Shown here: positions 20,809 through 34,700 of the stretch, piece after piece
Layout: the number at the start of each line of letters is the position of its first letter
Position numbering within the stretch: the stretch's first letter is position 1
Assembly (NCBI GenBank): GCA_024811115.1
Contig: JAKOGH010000740.1
Coordinates: 1 to 64,000, forward strand
Reading direction: 5' to 3'
From: Terana coerulea
Taxonomy: Eukaryota; Basidiomycota; Agaricomycetes; Polyporales; Phanerochaetaceae
DNA: 64,000 bases
The notes under the pieces: generated by a model
Told to the model about the DNA's origin: nothing
What the model saw: only the letters and a program-made list of their open reading frames with translations
The model's database searches: none
Position numbers and translations under genes: made by a program

Positions 20809-23800
20809 TCAGGTAAGTGTTGCCAACATCCTTCTCGCCCACTCGTTCCCCTCCAACCTCTCGCGATATTCTTCAACACACTTCTTTAGCTCCGCGAGCT
20901 GGACTGCGGGGCTAGCCTCCAGATCCTCGTCGCCATCAACCATCACGATATCATCTCCGTCCTGAGTGGATGCACGAGAGGCCCACGTCTTGAGGAGCTC
21001 TTCAACAAGCTTCGTGCCCTCTTCCACAACAGCGGGGTCGAGTTGAGGCTCAGAGTCGGCATCTATTACGTGAGAGACATCACCAGAGTTAGAAAATTCC
21101 ATCAGTCGAAGGACAATGAACCACAGTACCAGTGCTGAAGTCCTCCAATTCATCAGCCTTGCGCTTCGCCAACTTGACCACATTCTCGGGGAAGTTCGCC
21201 AGCTCCGCAACGTGAATACCAAAGCTCTGGTCGCACACGCCCGGCTCGACCTTGTAAAGTAAGGTCATATCCTTCTTCCTACCCCTCTGACGGTTCGGAG
21301 ACGTGTGCCACGACATGCAAGTTCTTGACGTGTTTGATCTCCTGATCAAGCGTTGTGAGCTCGTGGAAGTGGGTCGCAAAAGACAGAAGGCGTGGATTTC
21401 GGACGCGATGTGCCTATGCGAGTCGTAAATCAGCTACACAGAACGAGATATTCGAAAGCGAAACCTACTCAGAGATTGCCCATGCGAGACCAAATCCATC
21501 ATACGTGGAAGTACCTGGAATGGTGTAAGTTTGCTTTGCTACTCGGAAGCGTTGAAAGCCTCACCTCGTCCAAGCTCGTCGATGATGATCAATGAATCCT
21601 TCGACGCGCTGCGCAAGATGTTCGCCGTCTCGAGCATCTCTGCCATGAACGTCGAAACACCTCGAAGCTGGCTATCTCCAGCACCAACCCTGCATAGAAC
21701 GCTGTCGAATATAGGAATCTGGGCTTCAGAACAAGGAACGAAAGAGCCTGTCTGTGCAAGGAGTGCGATGACGCCTGTCTGCCGTATGTATGTCGATTTC
21801 CCACCCATGTTCGGTCCAGCTACAGAGACACAGCCTCAGCGAGAGATAGAAAGAAGAGATAGAAGAATATGTACTGATTATCTGAAATTCGCTGTCGTCT
21901 GTTTGAAACCAAGCGTAAGCCATTGACCATTGCAGCTACAAACATAAGAGACTAACCTTTGATCATCTCGACGTCGTTCGGAATGAAGCTCATGTCATCC
22001 TGCACCTCCAGGCACGGATGCCGCGCGTCCTTCAACACCAAGCTGCCTGAACCTACGTGTCGTTCAGCCCCTGGTTCCACCACGTGGAACGGGAAAACGC
22101 CATACCCATCTCAAGCACCTCTGGCTTCACGTACGGTTCTGGCGCATTCACCGCGACATGCGCAAACGCTACAATTACATCGAGGTGGGCAATTACGCCG
22201 TTCCATGCTTCGAGTATAGGTGTATACGTCTTGGCAATCCCGACAATCTCCGTCACGAGCTTGTTCTGCTTGGCCTTGTACCGCGCCGTGCATTCGCGGT
22301 ACTCCTCGGCATGCTGTCGTAAAGTGGACGTAACAAAGAAGACCCCAGATTTGAGCGTGCCGAGCTCAGTGTATTTCGAGCCCTTTAGGTGCTTCTGGTC
22401 CTGAAGAATACCAATGAGATATGTACAACAAGCAAGCACAAAAGGAGACTCACATTCTTTGATATCCTGAAACAGTATCCGTGCACTGGACTATTCTCCA
22501 AGTGCAGTTTCTTGTCCAAGTCCATGTTAAGGTCGTCCGCGACCTTGCGATGTTCCTTGTCCAACTCGTCCCGCACCACCTTCAGCTTGCCGGCAAGCTC
22601 CTCTAGGTACGAGTCATACTCAGGCTTGACAACGAAGTTGTGGTTCTCGAGTTCGTCGAGGTCAAGCGTATCTTCAACCATGGACGCGTACTTCTGGAGG
22701 GACGTCGCAAAGCCTTGCATCGGCTCGAGGTAAGCAGAACCGAGTAGAGCCTTAGACTCTTCAGTTGTATCAATGTTCTGTAGAATGTTCACCAGGCCTT
22801 CAAGCTACGTTCTGCAATTCAGAAATGGCCAGGCAAGAGAGAAGTCGTACGTGACTAACCTTAAGAACCGACTGATAAACTCGCACAACATCCTCAAGAC
22901 TCGCAACACCCTTGTGGAATCGTTTGCATATCCGGTGCATGTCGGGTAACAGTTTCAACTGCTCTTCCTGATACATATTTAGCGTCATAAAGCTTTACAG
23001 AGCCCCCATACATGAGCCTACCTGCAATGCCCGACGACTGTTTGGGTCATGGACGAATACATCGACGAGGTCCTGCCTCTTTTCTGAAAGTGTCATGGCG
23101 CATATAGTCAGCAATGAGACTGAGTTCGCGAATGTGATACCTACTGATTTCATGCAGGTTTACCAGCGGCTGCTTCAGCCAGCTCGCAAGTAGCCTAGAG
23201 CCTTGCACCGTCTTGCACTTGTTCAAGAGTCCATACAGCGTTGTGTTTTTATTCCCGCCCTGTAATGACGACTCATCAGTATACTGATTGTAGGCTATTG
23301 TATCACACCAAAAGAGAGAGAAAGTTCGATAAAGACTAACAATGTTGCCAGGGGCCTCGGTCAAGTTCAACGCCCGCAATGCACTAGCATCGAGACGCAT
23401 GAATTGCGTGAGATCATGAGTTCGGATGGTGTATACGGCGTGGTTGCTTGGGTCCGAAAGTAACGACAGGTACGTGATGAGCGCAGCCAGGGAGGCGGGG
23501 GCCACTGGCAGGCTCAATTGCGCTGCAGCGAAGGGGGTTAGGTTGAAAACATATGCAAAACCGATGGCAGCAACGCACGGATCGTCGAGGCCACATCCAA
23601 ATCTGCGGATGCCGATGGTATTGACGACGGTGTGAGCAGCCGGACAAGGTCATCTTGAACGCTCCGAGCAGTGAACTCGCCTGAGCACAATTTAGTTACC
23701 AGCATTGGGTGGAATGACGACACGTACTTGGCTTGCGCTCGGTGATCACAACATTGCAGCGCTCCAGTACGTCTTTCAGCTTTTGAGCTCCACGTCTCGT

Positions 23801-24640
23801 TCGGTCGTTCCTGATTGCGTGCCAGTTGACACAATGGCTTCTTTCACCGCGAGTTGAATGATAAGTGTCTGGAACCCCATAGGGCACGTCAACATATATG
23901 CACTTCGAGGACAGATTGCTTGCGCACCTCTGTGTTGGAGAACAAATCGTTGTCCACGAAATCGGCGACGCCAAGTTCTCGGGTGCTCGTGTCTGCAAAT
24001 GCAACACCGACTGTCTTCGTCTTCGCATTGTTCGGGGCGCCTGGCGCGAGCGGCGTAGCTTGCACTTTGATAGCCATTACTACAGGTGCGGAGGTAATAT
24101 CTGCCGTCCCAAATAGCATTTCTTCGACGTCTTGAAGGTTTCCAGGAGATGCCTACAAGCATATATGGCGTCAAATGCCGCGTGAGGCATAATTGAAGAT
24201 TACGACGTACCTCTTTGTCCAACTTGAACTTCGTCGCTCTCTTCCCTTGACCAGCCTCTGGGACGTATATCTCAACCTTCAGCTGCCTCGCCGTCAACGC
24301 TTCCCTCAGAATGTCTTCGCCGAGTTTGCACTGAGCGTGACACTTGGCAGGCCACCTCGACCTCCCGGTCCGAGATATTTGATCACGGTATTCGTGTGGT
24401 AGACATGCGCCGCGATATACAGTGCATCTGGTCCATGCGAGGAGTAGTACTCCCCACGATCGAAAAGACGAATGGTCCCAGTCTCGGGTGACTTCGCTGG
24501 CAGTTTGTTGAAGAGACCGATGAATCCGGGGTGCGAAGCATTGTCTGGACCAGAAACATGAGCATGTCAAAGATGGCAATATCGTGGTGCTCACCTATCT
24601 CAAACGCCGCATCTTTCTCTTTCCCGTACATCAACGCCAT
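20809..24640 (-). CDS. MSH2: DNA mismatch repair ATPase MSH2 (several apparent frameshifts)
   Basis: This is the MutS homolog common to MutS-alpha and MutS-beta, which recognises mismatches and loops. Domains run in order from the start at 24640: an N-terminal mismatch-binding-type domain ([10 protein letters not shown]...[15 protein letters not shown]), the connector ([14 protein letters not shown]), the lever/clamp ([42 protein letters not shown]), and the ATPase domain with Walker [27 protein letters not shown], Walker [10 protein letters not shown] and [20 protein letters not shown]-terminal helical tail ends [12 protein letters not shown]. Many short introns are present. Single missing bases near 24309, 23808 and 21378-21381 break the frame. 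Adding one base gives [21 protein letters not shown] and [10 protein letters not shown]. One more ambiguous junction lies near 21295 and one near 23590. Essential conservation elsewhere argues for sequence error. Confidence 0.93.
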
Positions 24641-26623
24641 CCTTGCTACAGTCGAACCACACGCGGAACGACAAGGCGAGCCAGTCGCGTCGCGTGCAAG
24701 CGCGTTGCAATGAAGCGTTCCAAGCTCCGCTACTCCGCCCGGACTCTGCCGAAGGTTATTACCTCCCCGTGTTTATTCTGAATTTTTGCGTCTTCTTCTT
24801 CAACGTTGGCTTCATGACGCTGTCAGTCCCGACCACGAATCCTATACCTTTTCCACCTCGCTGTGAATTATCCTGGTGTGCGTTTCATTTCTCCGTTTCA
24901 TAGTCTTGGTCGGCCTTGAAACCGCACCTTTCAACGATATCGACTCAGCACTTGTGCTGGCCGACACAGCATCGACGCATCCTTGTGTACAGGCGCAGTG
25001 GCAGCTCACCACAGCTTCTGAAGTGGCTTTACGGATGCAAAATCAAACTCCTTCCTTTATTACTTCGATGCCTATATGTCAAGGTGTGGATGTTTGTCAC
25101 GGAAGAAACAGATGCGTGTACGTAGTATACCGTTGGTGTCCTGCGCTACTTACTCGAATATATTTGCTTGCTACAACGCACGTAGAACAACCTCCAGCCA
25201 TCGTTATCTTCACAACTCCTTGTTCTTGACCACAACAAGCAAGAACTACGCCAGCCGTGCATGGCACCGCCCGCAGACGTCGCATTTCCTCAATCTGTAG
25301 CCCGCGCGCTTGGGCGTTCTTTATCCGGCACGCTTATCCTTGCCACAGTCCATGACCTCAGACAGCATCCTCACTGCACATCAGGCGAAATAGTAAGCGT
25401 TAATAGGCGCGGAATATGCCGGATATTCCGTGCATATTCATGACATAGACAAGTAGCGCCGGGAAGAATAGCCCCGGAATATGTTACTCATATTGGCCTA
25501 TATCAAGTCAATATTCACGGCATAGTGTGCGGATAATCGGGAAATAGTCTGTGGCGCGATATTTCCTGGTAAGCGCCCATCGGGAACGTCGCAGAACACG
25601 GCGCCGGCTTCGATTGATACACAATAGGGACACTGGACAGCACCCTACACCCATTATCATGATGCAATGTATATTTGATTGGTGATGTAATACTACATAC
25701 ATGGCTAGTAATACTAATATACACTAGCAGGGTAACATGTACTTGGTCTCTACCATAGTCCAGACTCCAGCGCGCACACAACACAACCTGGTGACATGGC
25801 AGCTATGCATCGCAGCTTGGTCTTCATCCAGGAGTATGTTGTTAACCCGTGGCGTCGCACCTGAGAGGTTTGTGATGCATTAGTCAGCAAGTGGGCATGC
25901 AACAGTCACAGATACGCACCCAGTCCCATGGAATGCGCGCCGCCCAGTTCCCCCAATGTAATCATATATATATATGATCACGAGAACATCTGAGTCTCGG
26001 CACTGAAGGGCGTTTTAAGCGAATCATTAACTGAAACGAGCGAGAGGAAACGGCGTACGCATACATTACGCAGACGCTGGGCTGCGATGTCCAATGTTGC
26101 ACGACGGTAACAAGGCCAGTGACTAGTCATGGTCGTCAACCAGTGAGTGCCATTGAGAGACAAGGGTGACTCACCAAGGTAGACCCTGGCGACTTAGAGT
26201 AAAAGTCTTGGTGCTAAGTACCGGGGGTCATGCTCGAAGGGATGGGGGTCGTGGTCCGTAGACAAGAGACGATGAAGGACAAGACGCCGATGACGCAGCT
26301 TATAACCTCAACGCTCCATACCCAAATTGGGCGACGGCGCAAAGGCCCATATCCTCGCAACATATCCCAGGCCGCGACTATGTCAAGAATATCTCTCTGC
26401 ACGAATATACAATGAATATGTACTTGATATGTGACATATACAGGGATATCAACGCTAACTATTTTGGGTCAACATGCAGTGCCTGCGGCGTCCCTTGCTC
26501 ACTGCCCGGATATGAATGCCAGACTGTAAAGGCTCCACATCCTGCAGCCTGCCTTGAGATCCACGGACACATCTCCTGGCATCGCATCCCTTCAGCCTTC
26601 ATCTCAAGTCTCACGTCATCGAG
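24641..26623. other. Long intergenic region with a partly palindromic AT-rich patch
   Basis: About 2 kb shows no gene I can support. Around 25405-25530 there are repeated near-palindromic words (GGAATATGCCGGATATTCC, GGAATATGTTACTCATATTGG) that may be the remains of a small repeat. The 3' portion (26200-26600) contains short hydrophobic-coding open frames without family resemblance. Confidence 0.35.
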
Positions 26624-28104
26624 ATGGTGCAAGACGACTCTTTCTTGGTGTCGGCGTTTGGGATACCTCTCATCGTGTGCGCCTGTCTCGTATTCGTCGT
26701 TCTACTTGCCACCGGGGACCCCTCCGAGTCAGAGAGCCCGCGGAAGGAGAAGGGAAGCAGGCCGCGCAGGCATCGCCACAAACAGGTACGTGTTATGTCT
26801 TCGGTGTCTATGGACTGATCGCTCATCGTGCTCCCATTCCACCTGTAGAGTCTGAGCGACTGGGAGCTCATCCGTCCTAATCTCCCTGTGGAACTGACCG
26901 ACCACATCATTGACTTTCTCGCTGATCCTCGCGATATCTCCGCCCTAAAAGCATGCGCGCTCACCCACCAAACTTTCGTCCCACGGGCACAATTCCATCT
27001 GCACGCAACGATCTTTATCCGCAAGGGTGGGCCTGACCCTTACAAACTACAATTCTTCCCTCACGTGGCAAGGAACGTGCGGACAGTGAAGGTGATCAAC
27101 GGTCTATGGGATGAAGTCAGCCGGAGCGTCCTCGTCAAATCCGACAGAGTGGAGAAGTTGCAACTAGGTAGCAGCTTGGGGAACACGCGTAGGGTGATGA
27201 CAAAGGAGCAACTGCCCCGGTTTCCAAGGTTGAGGGCACTGAAGATGGACAATGTGGCATTTCGCTCCGCTCAAGAACTCCTCGAAGTGCTCGGCGAGCT
27301 CAGAGATTTACGCGACTTGTCCGTGGATCTTACCAGCGTGAACTACAACGTCACTGTCGATAATCCGAATGCTACCACTGCAACTAGTGACACTTTCCCC
27401 GCGATTAACAAGCTCCACATCTCAGCCTCTCCAGTACTTGGCACGCTTGACAGAAAACTTCTATCCCTCGCTGCTCCATCGCTCAAAGACCTGTCCATAC
27501 GTACTGTAAGCCTCTCGACAAGCCTCACTACTACCTGTACGTTCCACTGCTCCATGTTTCAATACCCTATTCTAAGTTCTTCGTTACCGCACATCTAACA
27601 GTCAACTACCTGACCAGCCTGCCATTGGACGAACGCGCGCTCCCTCGAGTCTCTCAAGATCCACTTCTATTGGCCAGACGCCATCCAATGGTTCCCCGCC
27701 TCGCATCCTGCGCACCGGCCCGCCGCACACGTCGAGCTCGTGCTGGGTCTTCTCGCTATTCTCCGTAGCCAGAACCTGCACACGCTGACATTCCGCCTTG
27801 TGATCCCTCTCGAGCATGACGCACACCTCCGCTGGCTCACGTACCTGAACATGCGCTGGCTTGACGAGTTCGCGGAGCCGTCCCCCGCAGCGATGGAGGC
27901 GATGCAGAATGGGGGTGGGCAGACCTCGTCGGGCACATAGTAGCCAGCACGAAGGCGTTGAAGAGCCTCAATCTGGAGCTGCGCCTGATGTGCGATTTAA
28001 AGGACCGGGAGTGGAATCTCGTTGTGACGCATGTGCAGGGACAGTTGCCCAACCTTGTCAGGAGGGGCATGCTCAACGTCTCGCGGATAGCTCAGTGGGC
28101 CTAG
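26624..28104 (+). CDS. F-box-like protein with an N-terminal hydrophobic segment (one apparent frameshift)
   Basis: The start is at ATG 26624 (MVQDDSFLVSAFGIPLIVC...), giving a predicted membrane or signal segment followed by a basic stretch. An intron at 26787-26848 leads to SDWELIRPNLPVELTDHII-DFLADPRDISALKACALTH, an F-box-like helix set. Leucine-rich segments (LPRFPRLRALKMDNVAF, LLEVLGELRDLRDLSVDL) follow. An intron begins at about 27508. The C-terminal part breaks frame at the G run 27911-27915, and one more G gives QNGGWADLVGHIVAS and ends LNVSRIAQWA-TAG. Such F-box/LRR-like proteins are greatly expanded in Agaricomycetes and presumably act as SCF substrate adaptors. The N-terminal hydrophobic segment is unusual for this group. 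Confidence 0.7.
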
Positions 28105-28484
28105 TCAATGTGTCGCGTCCATGGTGTGGCTGGTATTATTTAATGCGGTGGACTCTGATGATTCGTGTATGTCGCGACTAGTTTATTGTATTTCTTGTCG
28201 ATCGGAAGAGTTGAATGGACATTCCGATATGTGATAATAAAATAGTGTACTGTCATTGAGATGTTTTTGCCGGTACTAATTGGCAATATTAGTGTTTTAG
28301 GGAGTTGTATGATTATGTACTTGATGTCTTACCGCGATACCAGTGCTAGTAGCATCGTAGACAACATCAATGGTTGAGTACATTCGAGATAGAAATTTTC
28401 ATTGAAGACGTGAATGACTGCGCTGGAAAGCCCCACACGCTCGGAGAACGACAGGACCGTACAATGAACGGAACTATAGAACGC
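28105..28484. other. Convergent 3' intergenic region
   Basis: The two F-box-like genes are tail to tail. This AT-rich 0.4 kb (TTGTATTT, AATAAAAT near 28228) probably carries both polyadenylation regions. No ORF of interest. Confidence 0.5.
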
Positions 28485-30285
28485 TTACAAGTCAAAGGGA
28501 TCGTACTCGTCCATTTCATCATATACACTGACACCGTACCCGAAGTACCGCTCTTCATCGAACACCTCTTCCTCATCAGCTCCGTATTCCTCCCAGGTCT
28601 CATCATCATCCCAGTACACTTCCTCTGCGGTACCTTCAAGCAAGCCGAGATCCTCGGGATACATATTGACGCATTTCAGCAGCGCGACTCGTTGTACTGG
28701 ATGGTCGGAGTTCCTGCGTGCCTTTAGTGCCTTCATGTAGCCAATAAGTAGTGCGTTATCACCGGGATCGTCGGGATCCGCGCGCATGGATACGTCAAAG
28801 AGCAGGAGCACCTTCAGATCCGGAAGAATAGGGTAGTTCTGAGCTTCGTCGCCCACTGCCTCGGTCGGGGTACGCTCACACAGCAGATTCGGCACCCTGC
28901 TTTCGCCTATTCGGTTGACCCCAAGCTCGCGCAGCTTCGTCATCCTACGACACACCTCAAGCCAATTGTCAGAGACGGTAGGAAACAGATCTTGTCAGGG
29001 CTGTAGAGCAGGCTGCGCGTATCCTCGGCTGGCAGTGCGTCAAAAAAAGCTGAGAAGAGTTTTGGCCCCACGCTCCTGAGGGAGAAGTCGACAAGCGGAG
29101 TGGGGAGACCGTCATGGTTGTTCGAGGATCTCAGGCTTTCTACGGGAAGCTCCTGAGCCCAACATTTAATGCGCAACTCAGTGGTGAAGATTGAGAGTAT
29201 CGGGTACGCCGGGCCAATCGCCGTAAGTCCGCGGAGCTTAGACGCGACAGCAGCGTAGATGAGTGGGGGGTTTCTTGGGTGAACTGAGCGCAGTCTAGCC
29301 TGAGAGCGACAGAGGTCGGATACGACAGGTGATTAAGGAGATCGGCCATTCCTCGCGCGTATACCATAGAGAGCGTCAATGCCTGAAGTTTCGGGAGGAT
29401 GACCGTTTGTAATGACGCAGTTGAAGCATCACTTGCAAAACTGCTGTCATAGAGCCCGGATAGGTTCAGGCTCCTCAACAACGGCATCTCAGCAAGTGCA
29501 TTGAGTATCTGAGAAATTTGGAGGTGGGTTTCTGAACCGTCCAGAGACGGCGTGTACTCCAAGGTCAGGTTCGTCAACGTGGGCTTGAATATGGGATGAG
29601 ATATGGGGACTTGCGTGCCCACAATCCGCAATTCGGTGAGAGCCGGCATGACGATAGCCTCAAATGGTAAAATCAGCGGTAGCGTGGGAGCTCTGTCGAA
29701 GACAGTGAATTCCAACGATAGAGACTGTAGCTTGGGCGCCGACTTCGGAGGGTCAAAGTCAAAGTTCGGGGGCTCCATGCCGAAGAAGGAAATGCTTAAT
29801 GCTTGCATGCGAGGTATCTCGGCCAAGAGAAGGCGACTGCTTTCCTGGCGATGGTGCCCGACGGTGGTCTTGACCTTCAACAACGCTTGCTTCGACCGAG
29901 ACAGCATCTCCGCCGTGAAGTCCAGACGTCCGGCGGCGAAAGTGCTCCATGCCCTGGGTGAGTTCAGCGCAACTTCCCTCCAGTGGTGGGACACATGGGA
30001 GAATCGTACCCAACCGGTGTGAGCGTTGGAGTCTCCAGCGTACCGCGGGTGGACGACTCGGAGGGGCTGCCAATCCCCAATGAAGTGGAGGAAGACTTCG
30101 GCGAGGAGCTCGGGAGGTAGCCTCGCAATTAAAGTTAGAGTATTGAGCTTGCGTTTCTTCAAGATAATCTGCTCGTAGTAACCTGAGATTTCATTGTCTA
30201 GAGCTCTCCTTTCCGCTTGCAAGGCTGCAAGCCCGCGCTCAGAAGTCACAGGTCGGATGATTGACCTATACAATGATGAGAACAT
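28485..30285 (-). CDS. F-box domain protein with coiled N-terminus and LRR-like body (two apparent frameshifts)
   Basis: The protein starts MFSSLYRSIIRPVTSERGLA with a heptad-like helix (LQAERRALDNEISGYYEQI). A classic basidiomycete F-box follows (ARLPPELLAEVFLHFI...VSHHWREVALNSPRAW), then leucine-rich repeats with irregular spacing, and an acidic C-terminus (YWDDDETWEEYGADEEEVFDE) ending DPFDL-TAG. The reading frame slips at the run 29265-29270 (one more base gives ETPPLIYAAVASKLRGL) and near 28990 (giving DLFPTVSDNWLEVCRRM). Likely an SCF ubiquitin-ligase adaptor by family. Target unknown. Confidence 0.8.
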
Positions 30286-31765
30286 TCACGGTCTGCAAAG
30301 CGCTAAGCACAATCGCTTACGTGGCTCCTCCTGCCTCCATCAACCCTCTCTAGCAGAAAAGCTTTCTGGCGGGCAGAGAGGATATATGCGAGGATATGTG
30401 GTGAGCGGAGACTTATGAGGTTGGGCAAGTAGTGGGGCAGAGGAGGTCTGGCCCCTGGGTACCTGGGTGGCGACCTTGGTCCCAACTCGTCAGGGCTCAC
30501 GTGGTTACACGGCGAATGCCGAAGCTCGCGCGATTAGCATCCTGGGGCCCCAGTTGGGCCTCAGACTTTCGCGTCGACGGCTTTCCAAAGAATCAAGTAC
30601 AGAATGTTGGCAAGCTGTCGGAAAATGGGCCTGTTACAATTCGAGCATGGATGCGACACGGTAAATCACAATATTAACACCGGTGATCTCAAACAAGGAC
30701 CAAAACATACAGAATTGAGCCAGCGTACAGACATCCGCAGCTCACTCATTACAGTAGACAACGCCTGCGCACTAATCAGGAAGACGCACACTCGGGTCAA
30801 CGTTTTACCAATTATTTGGTTCAACGGGTCGAGAGACACGCAGCACTCACGGACAACACGTACGGAGGAGCCAGAGCCCCATCGCTCCTGACAGATGCGC
30901 CTCAACCACAGAGGGGGGCCCAGGACGGGGCTACAACCAGATCAACGCATGACACCCCGAAAGCACGTATGCTGAATGTGAGAGACGCATTGGTACATAC
31001 CCACAACGCCCGCCGTGGCTCGTCGAGGTCGTGGCGGGCACGATAACGAGCGACCGCTTCTTGCCAGGGTACCTGACGTCGCCCTACGCGCCAAAGGCCT
31101 GAAAGTAACGGGGTCGTACCTGGGCTCGTGATACGCACGGATCGAGACATTTCTTTGCTGTCTGCCTCAAGAAAGCTACCCGAGAGCGCAGTTGCGCAAT
31201 TCCATGTCCGCCCATAAAACTCAGGACATCCGTTACAATACCCGCCCCAGGAGATAACACACGTGAATAGCGCACGATCAGTGCACCGTCACGCTAGTTT
31301 GCGGCGTCGCATGCGATATTAGAAGAGTCGAAGGAGGTAAGCAGGACGAGCGAGACGACCGCCCGAGACAAGGACCACCAAGCGCCCACAAGCCGCCACG
31401 CCTCTGGACCAGGGTTCGAAGGACTCCGGACAGAACCCCACCAACACATACCGAACCCAGAAATCGACAGAAAACCCCACGCCACGCACATACGACACGA
31501 CCTTCGTTCAGGAAATCCCGTATTATTACAATGCTACGAATAAACAACAGTGGTATACTTGCACAGACTAATAAGACGAGGGTACGTATTCTACGTCGGC
31601 GTTGTACATACACAAAAGAGTACATGCGTCGTACTATAACAACAGAAGGGTCGGTACTGATGGAACATGCATGTACCAAGTTCAATGGCGAGGTGCGGGT
31701 GCTAGTGAGAGGTGCGATGGCTGTACAAAAGAACGAATGCGAATGCTACACGCCGCGGGAGGTCT
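30286..31765. other. Long intergenic region, no gene seen
   Basis: About 1.5 kb holds the upstream region of the F-box gene and the 3' flank of the RRM gene. Open frames are short and overlapping. I see no tRNA-like cloverleaf and no repeat with clear ends. Confidence 0.4.
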
Positions 31766-34700
31766 TCACGCCAGTCTCGCCTGCTCGCCCAGCGACGACT
31801 CCGTGCGGACCCGCGCCGCGCCCTGCGCGGCGAACTTGACATTGACGGCGCCGACGCCGAGCCCGACATCCGCGTGCGCGCCCTTCCCGCCCAGAGCGGC
31901 GGCGGCGACAGCGCCGGCAGGCATGCCGGGGCCCTCGAACGCCTCGCCAAAGGCCGAGAACGGCGTCGCAGGGCTCAGCGACGCCGGCGTGCGGATGCTC
32001 GCCGTGTACGACAGCGCGGGCGAGTCCAGGCCCGAGTCCTCGCCCTCGTCGTCCGCGTCGGTCGCCCCGCCGCCCCGCGCGAGCGGCTGCGGCTTGCGCG
32101 CCGGGATCGTCGTGTTGATGCGTGTCTGCAGCGGCTGACCGGAGACGCTGTTGGCGCGGGTCTTCGCGGGGACGATCGTCGCTGCACTGTTGTCGCGGAC
32201 GAGACGTAGGCCGTTGTTGCGTAGAGCGTTGTTGGAGGACGCGTTCCTGTTGGCGTTCGCGGGATTTGCGACGTTCTGCGCGAGGCCGTTGTTGCCATAG
32301 GTGGTGCTGGCGCGGATATGAGACGCTGTGTCCTGGTGAATGCCGGTATTGTTGGTGGCGCGGGTGCTGGTCGGGTTTGCGATAGAATGGATGCTGCTGT
32401 TGATGCTACGGTTGTTGGGGTTGGATGCTTGGATATTACTGCGATCGGGACTAATGTAATGCGAGGGGACTGTTGTCGAGCGAATGTGGTTGGCTTGGGC
32501 TTGAGCGTCCGCTTGGGCCTGGGCACGAGCCTCGGCGTGCGTCAGGTTGCGCTGGCGAGTGAATGCGAGACGGTGTCGACGTCCGAAGTAAACTGACCCC
32601 CGTGGTTGTCGAGCTTGGCCGAGACGACGCCTGCAGCGCCTCCATTCCCAGCATGGATGAGGCCTTGTTGACGACTGCCTGCAGTGGCATGAAAGTCATT
32701 CTCCGAGATCGAAGACGTAGCGTCCAGCAACGTCCGCGCAGAGCTACTCCCAGCGGCGAGGGATGCTTGAAGGGCACGGATCCGCGCATCGTTCAGACGA
32801 AACTCGGCAGCAGCGGCGTTGAAGTCGGTTCCCAGGCCGTAGCCCTGGCTTTGCTGTTGAATCTGCGCTAGACGCGCGGCCTCGCGCTGCTTCTGCTGGT
32901 GAGCTTGGAGGAGGAGCCTTTCCATGGGCGTGAAGCCGTTCTGAGCGTGGGTTGCCTGCCCATTGGAGAGCAGCTGGGCTGGCAGCAAGTCGCCAGGCAT
33001 CCCGGCATCGTTCTCGTATCCGAAAGCGGATAACGGGAGACGCAGGTCAGGGCTGACAAAGTCTGCAGCCTGAGAGTTGAGGTCATCGTGGCCGTGGACA
33101 AGAGCATTGCGGAGAGCAGACAAGTCGTTTGCAGAACGCTGGTGGTGAAGGCCAATTGGCGGAGGGAGACTCTGAACAGTCGTCTGCACATACGGATCCT
33201 CCGGTAGGCCAAGGTTACCGTGAAACGTAGGCGACAGACCAAAGTTCGGGCTGGCGATGGGCGATTGACCGGGCTGGAGGTGCGAGGACCCCTTCAGATT
33301 CAGGAGAGCGGCCTGAGCCATAGTGAGCCTGGCGGGGAGTTCTCTTCCTCGCGGTTCACACGCTCCATCCGCTTGGAAGACCAAGTGAGCATTTTGTCAG
33401 ATATACGACGGGGAGATAACGTACACGAAGTTCCCTCTGCTCAGCAGTGTCTGCGAAACGAACGGAGATTCGACTGCCTGCATCTCGCCATCCGCGAACC
33501 ATGCGGCCATGCAGGCGCTCGATGACCTCCTCAGCCGACTTTCGGCTCTCCAATCTGTCCACATTCAAGCATCAGGAAGAGCTCGCGCCGAGACAGCACA
33601 AATACCGACACTGACCTCACGAAAGCGATGATGCGTGGAGGGTTGCTCAGCCGGGTTTGGAAGAGGCGGCTGCTCATGATCCTGTACGGGCTAACAAGGG
33701 CAGCGAGCGTCTGGGCTTCGATGGTTAACGGAAGGCCCTCGATGTACAGGTTCGTCGAGCCCGTGTCCTTGAGCCGCTCCATCTTCGATTTGAACGAGTC
33801 TGGAGGATCCGTGGCGGTGGCTGGCAGAGCGACGCTGTTGGCATAGGCTGTCCCTGGGATTTTGTGGATTTGCTAAAAAGGGCCTTCAGGACACAGAACT
33901 CACAGAACTTAAGCGGAGCTGTGAAACAGTACCTTAGAGAATGATGGATGCAAGTTGCGGTACTTTCTCAGCGAATCTATGCACTTCGCCGCTGCGTCAA
34001 CTGAGCCGAACCTATCAGTACCGTATGCAGTCAGCACAAAATGCAACGGTACAGTAGGCAACGATGCTCACAAGACAAAGCCATAGCCGCTAAAACGAGA
34101 CAACGCGATCAGCCATGCGGTCTTAATGAAATCAATTCAAAAAGCCGCATAAGCGAATGTATGCGCTTAATTAAGACGCATACACACGCATATAGCGAGC
34201 CGATTGACTAAACACTTACGAAGGCTTCTCGCTCACATGCCGCGTGAACGTGCGAACGCTAAGCACTTCACCGAACGGCGCTGTGAGCTCCAACAGTTTA
34301 TCCTCTGGGTAGTTGGGCGGAAGGCCGTTGATGTACACGTTGGGCGTGCGCACGCCAGAGTCGTTCGACTGCGACGAAACGCTGCTGCTGCTCGACATGT
34401 TGCCTGAGAGGTCCGGAGAGAATGCGGACGAAGAGAGCGGTGACGAAAGGCCCGCCAAGGAAGGCGTACTCAGAGGCGGGAATGACTCTTGAGTGGGCGC
34501 TGGGAGGACCAGTTAGTCGAAGCTTACGCCGGCTACGGGAACACTCACTGCGACCGTCGTTGTAGGATGCAAAGCCCTGGTAGTCCAGCATATCGTTCCT
34601 GCCACTGTCCATGGCGGACTTCTGGAAGAGGGACGTGTCGACATCAGGCTGAGGCAGGTTGGCCAGATCGATAGGAGCGTCAATCAGCCTCGTGCGGAAT

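Noticed and set aside
20809..24640. Alternative identification of the MutS gene as MSH6 or MSH3
   Set aside because: The N-terminus lacks the PCNA-binding/PWWP-type extension of MSH6 and the order of motifs and [15 protein letters not shown] context matches MSH2.
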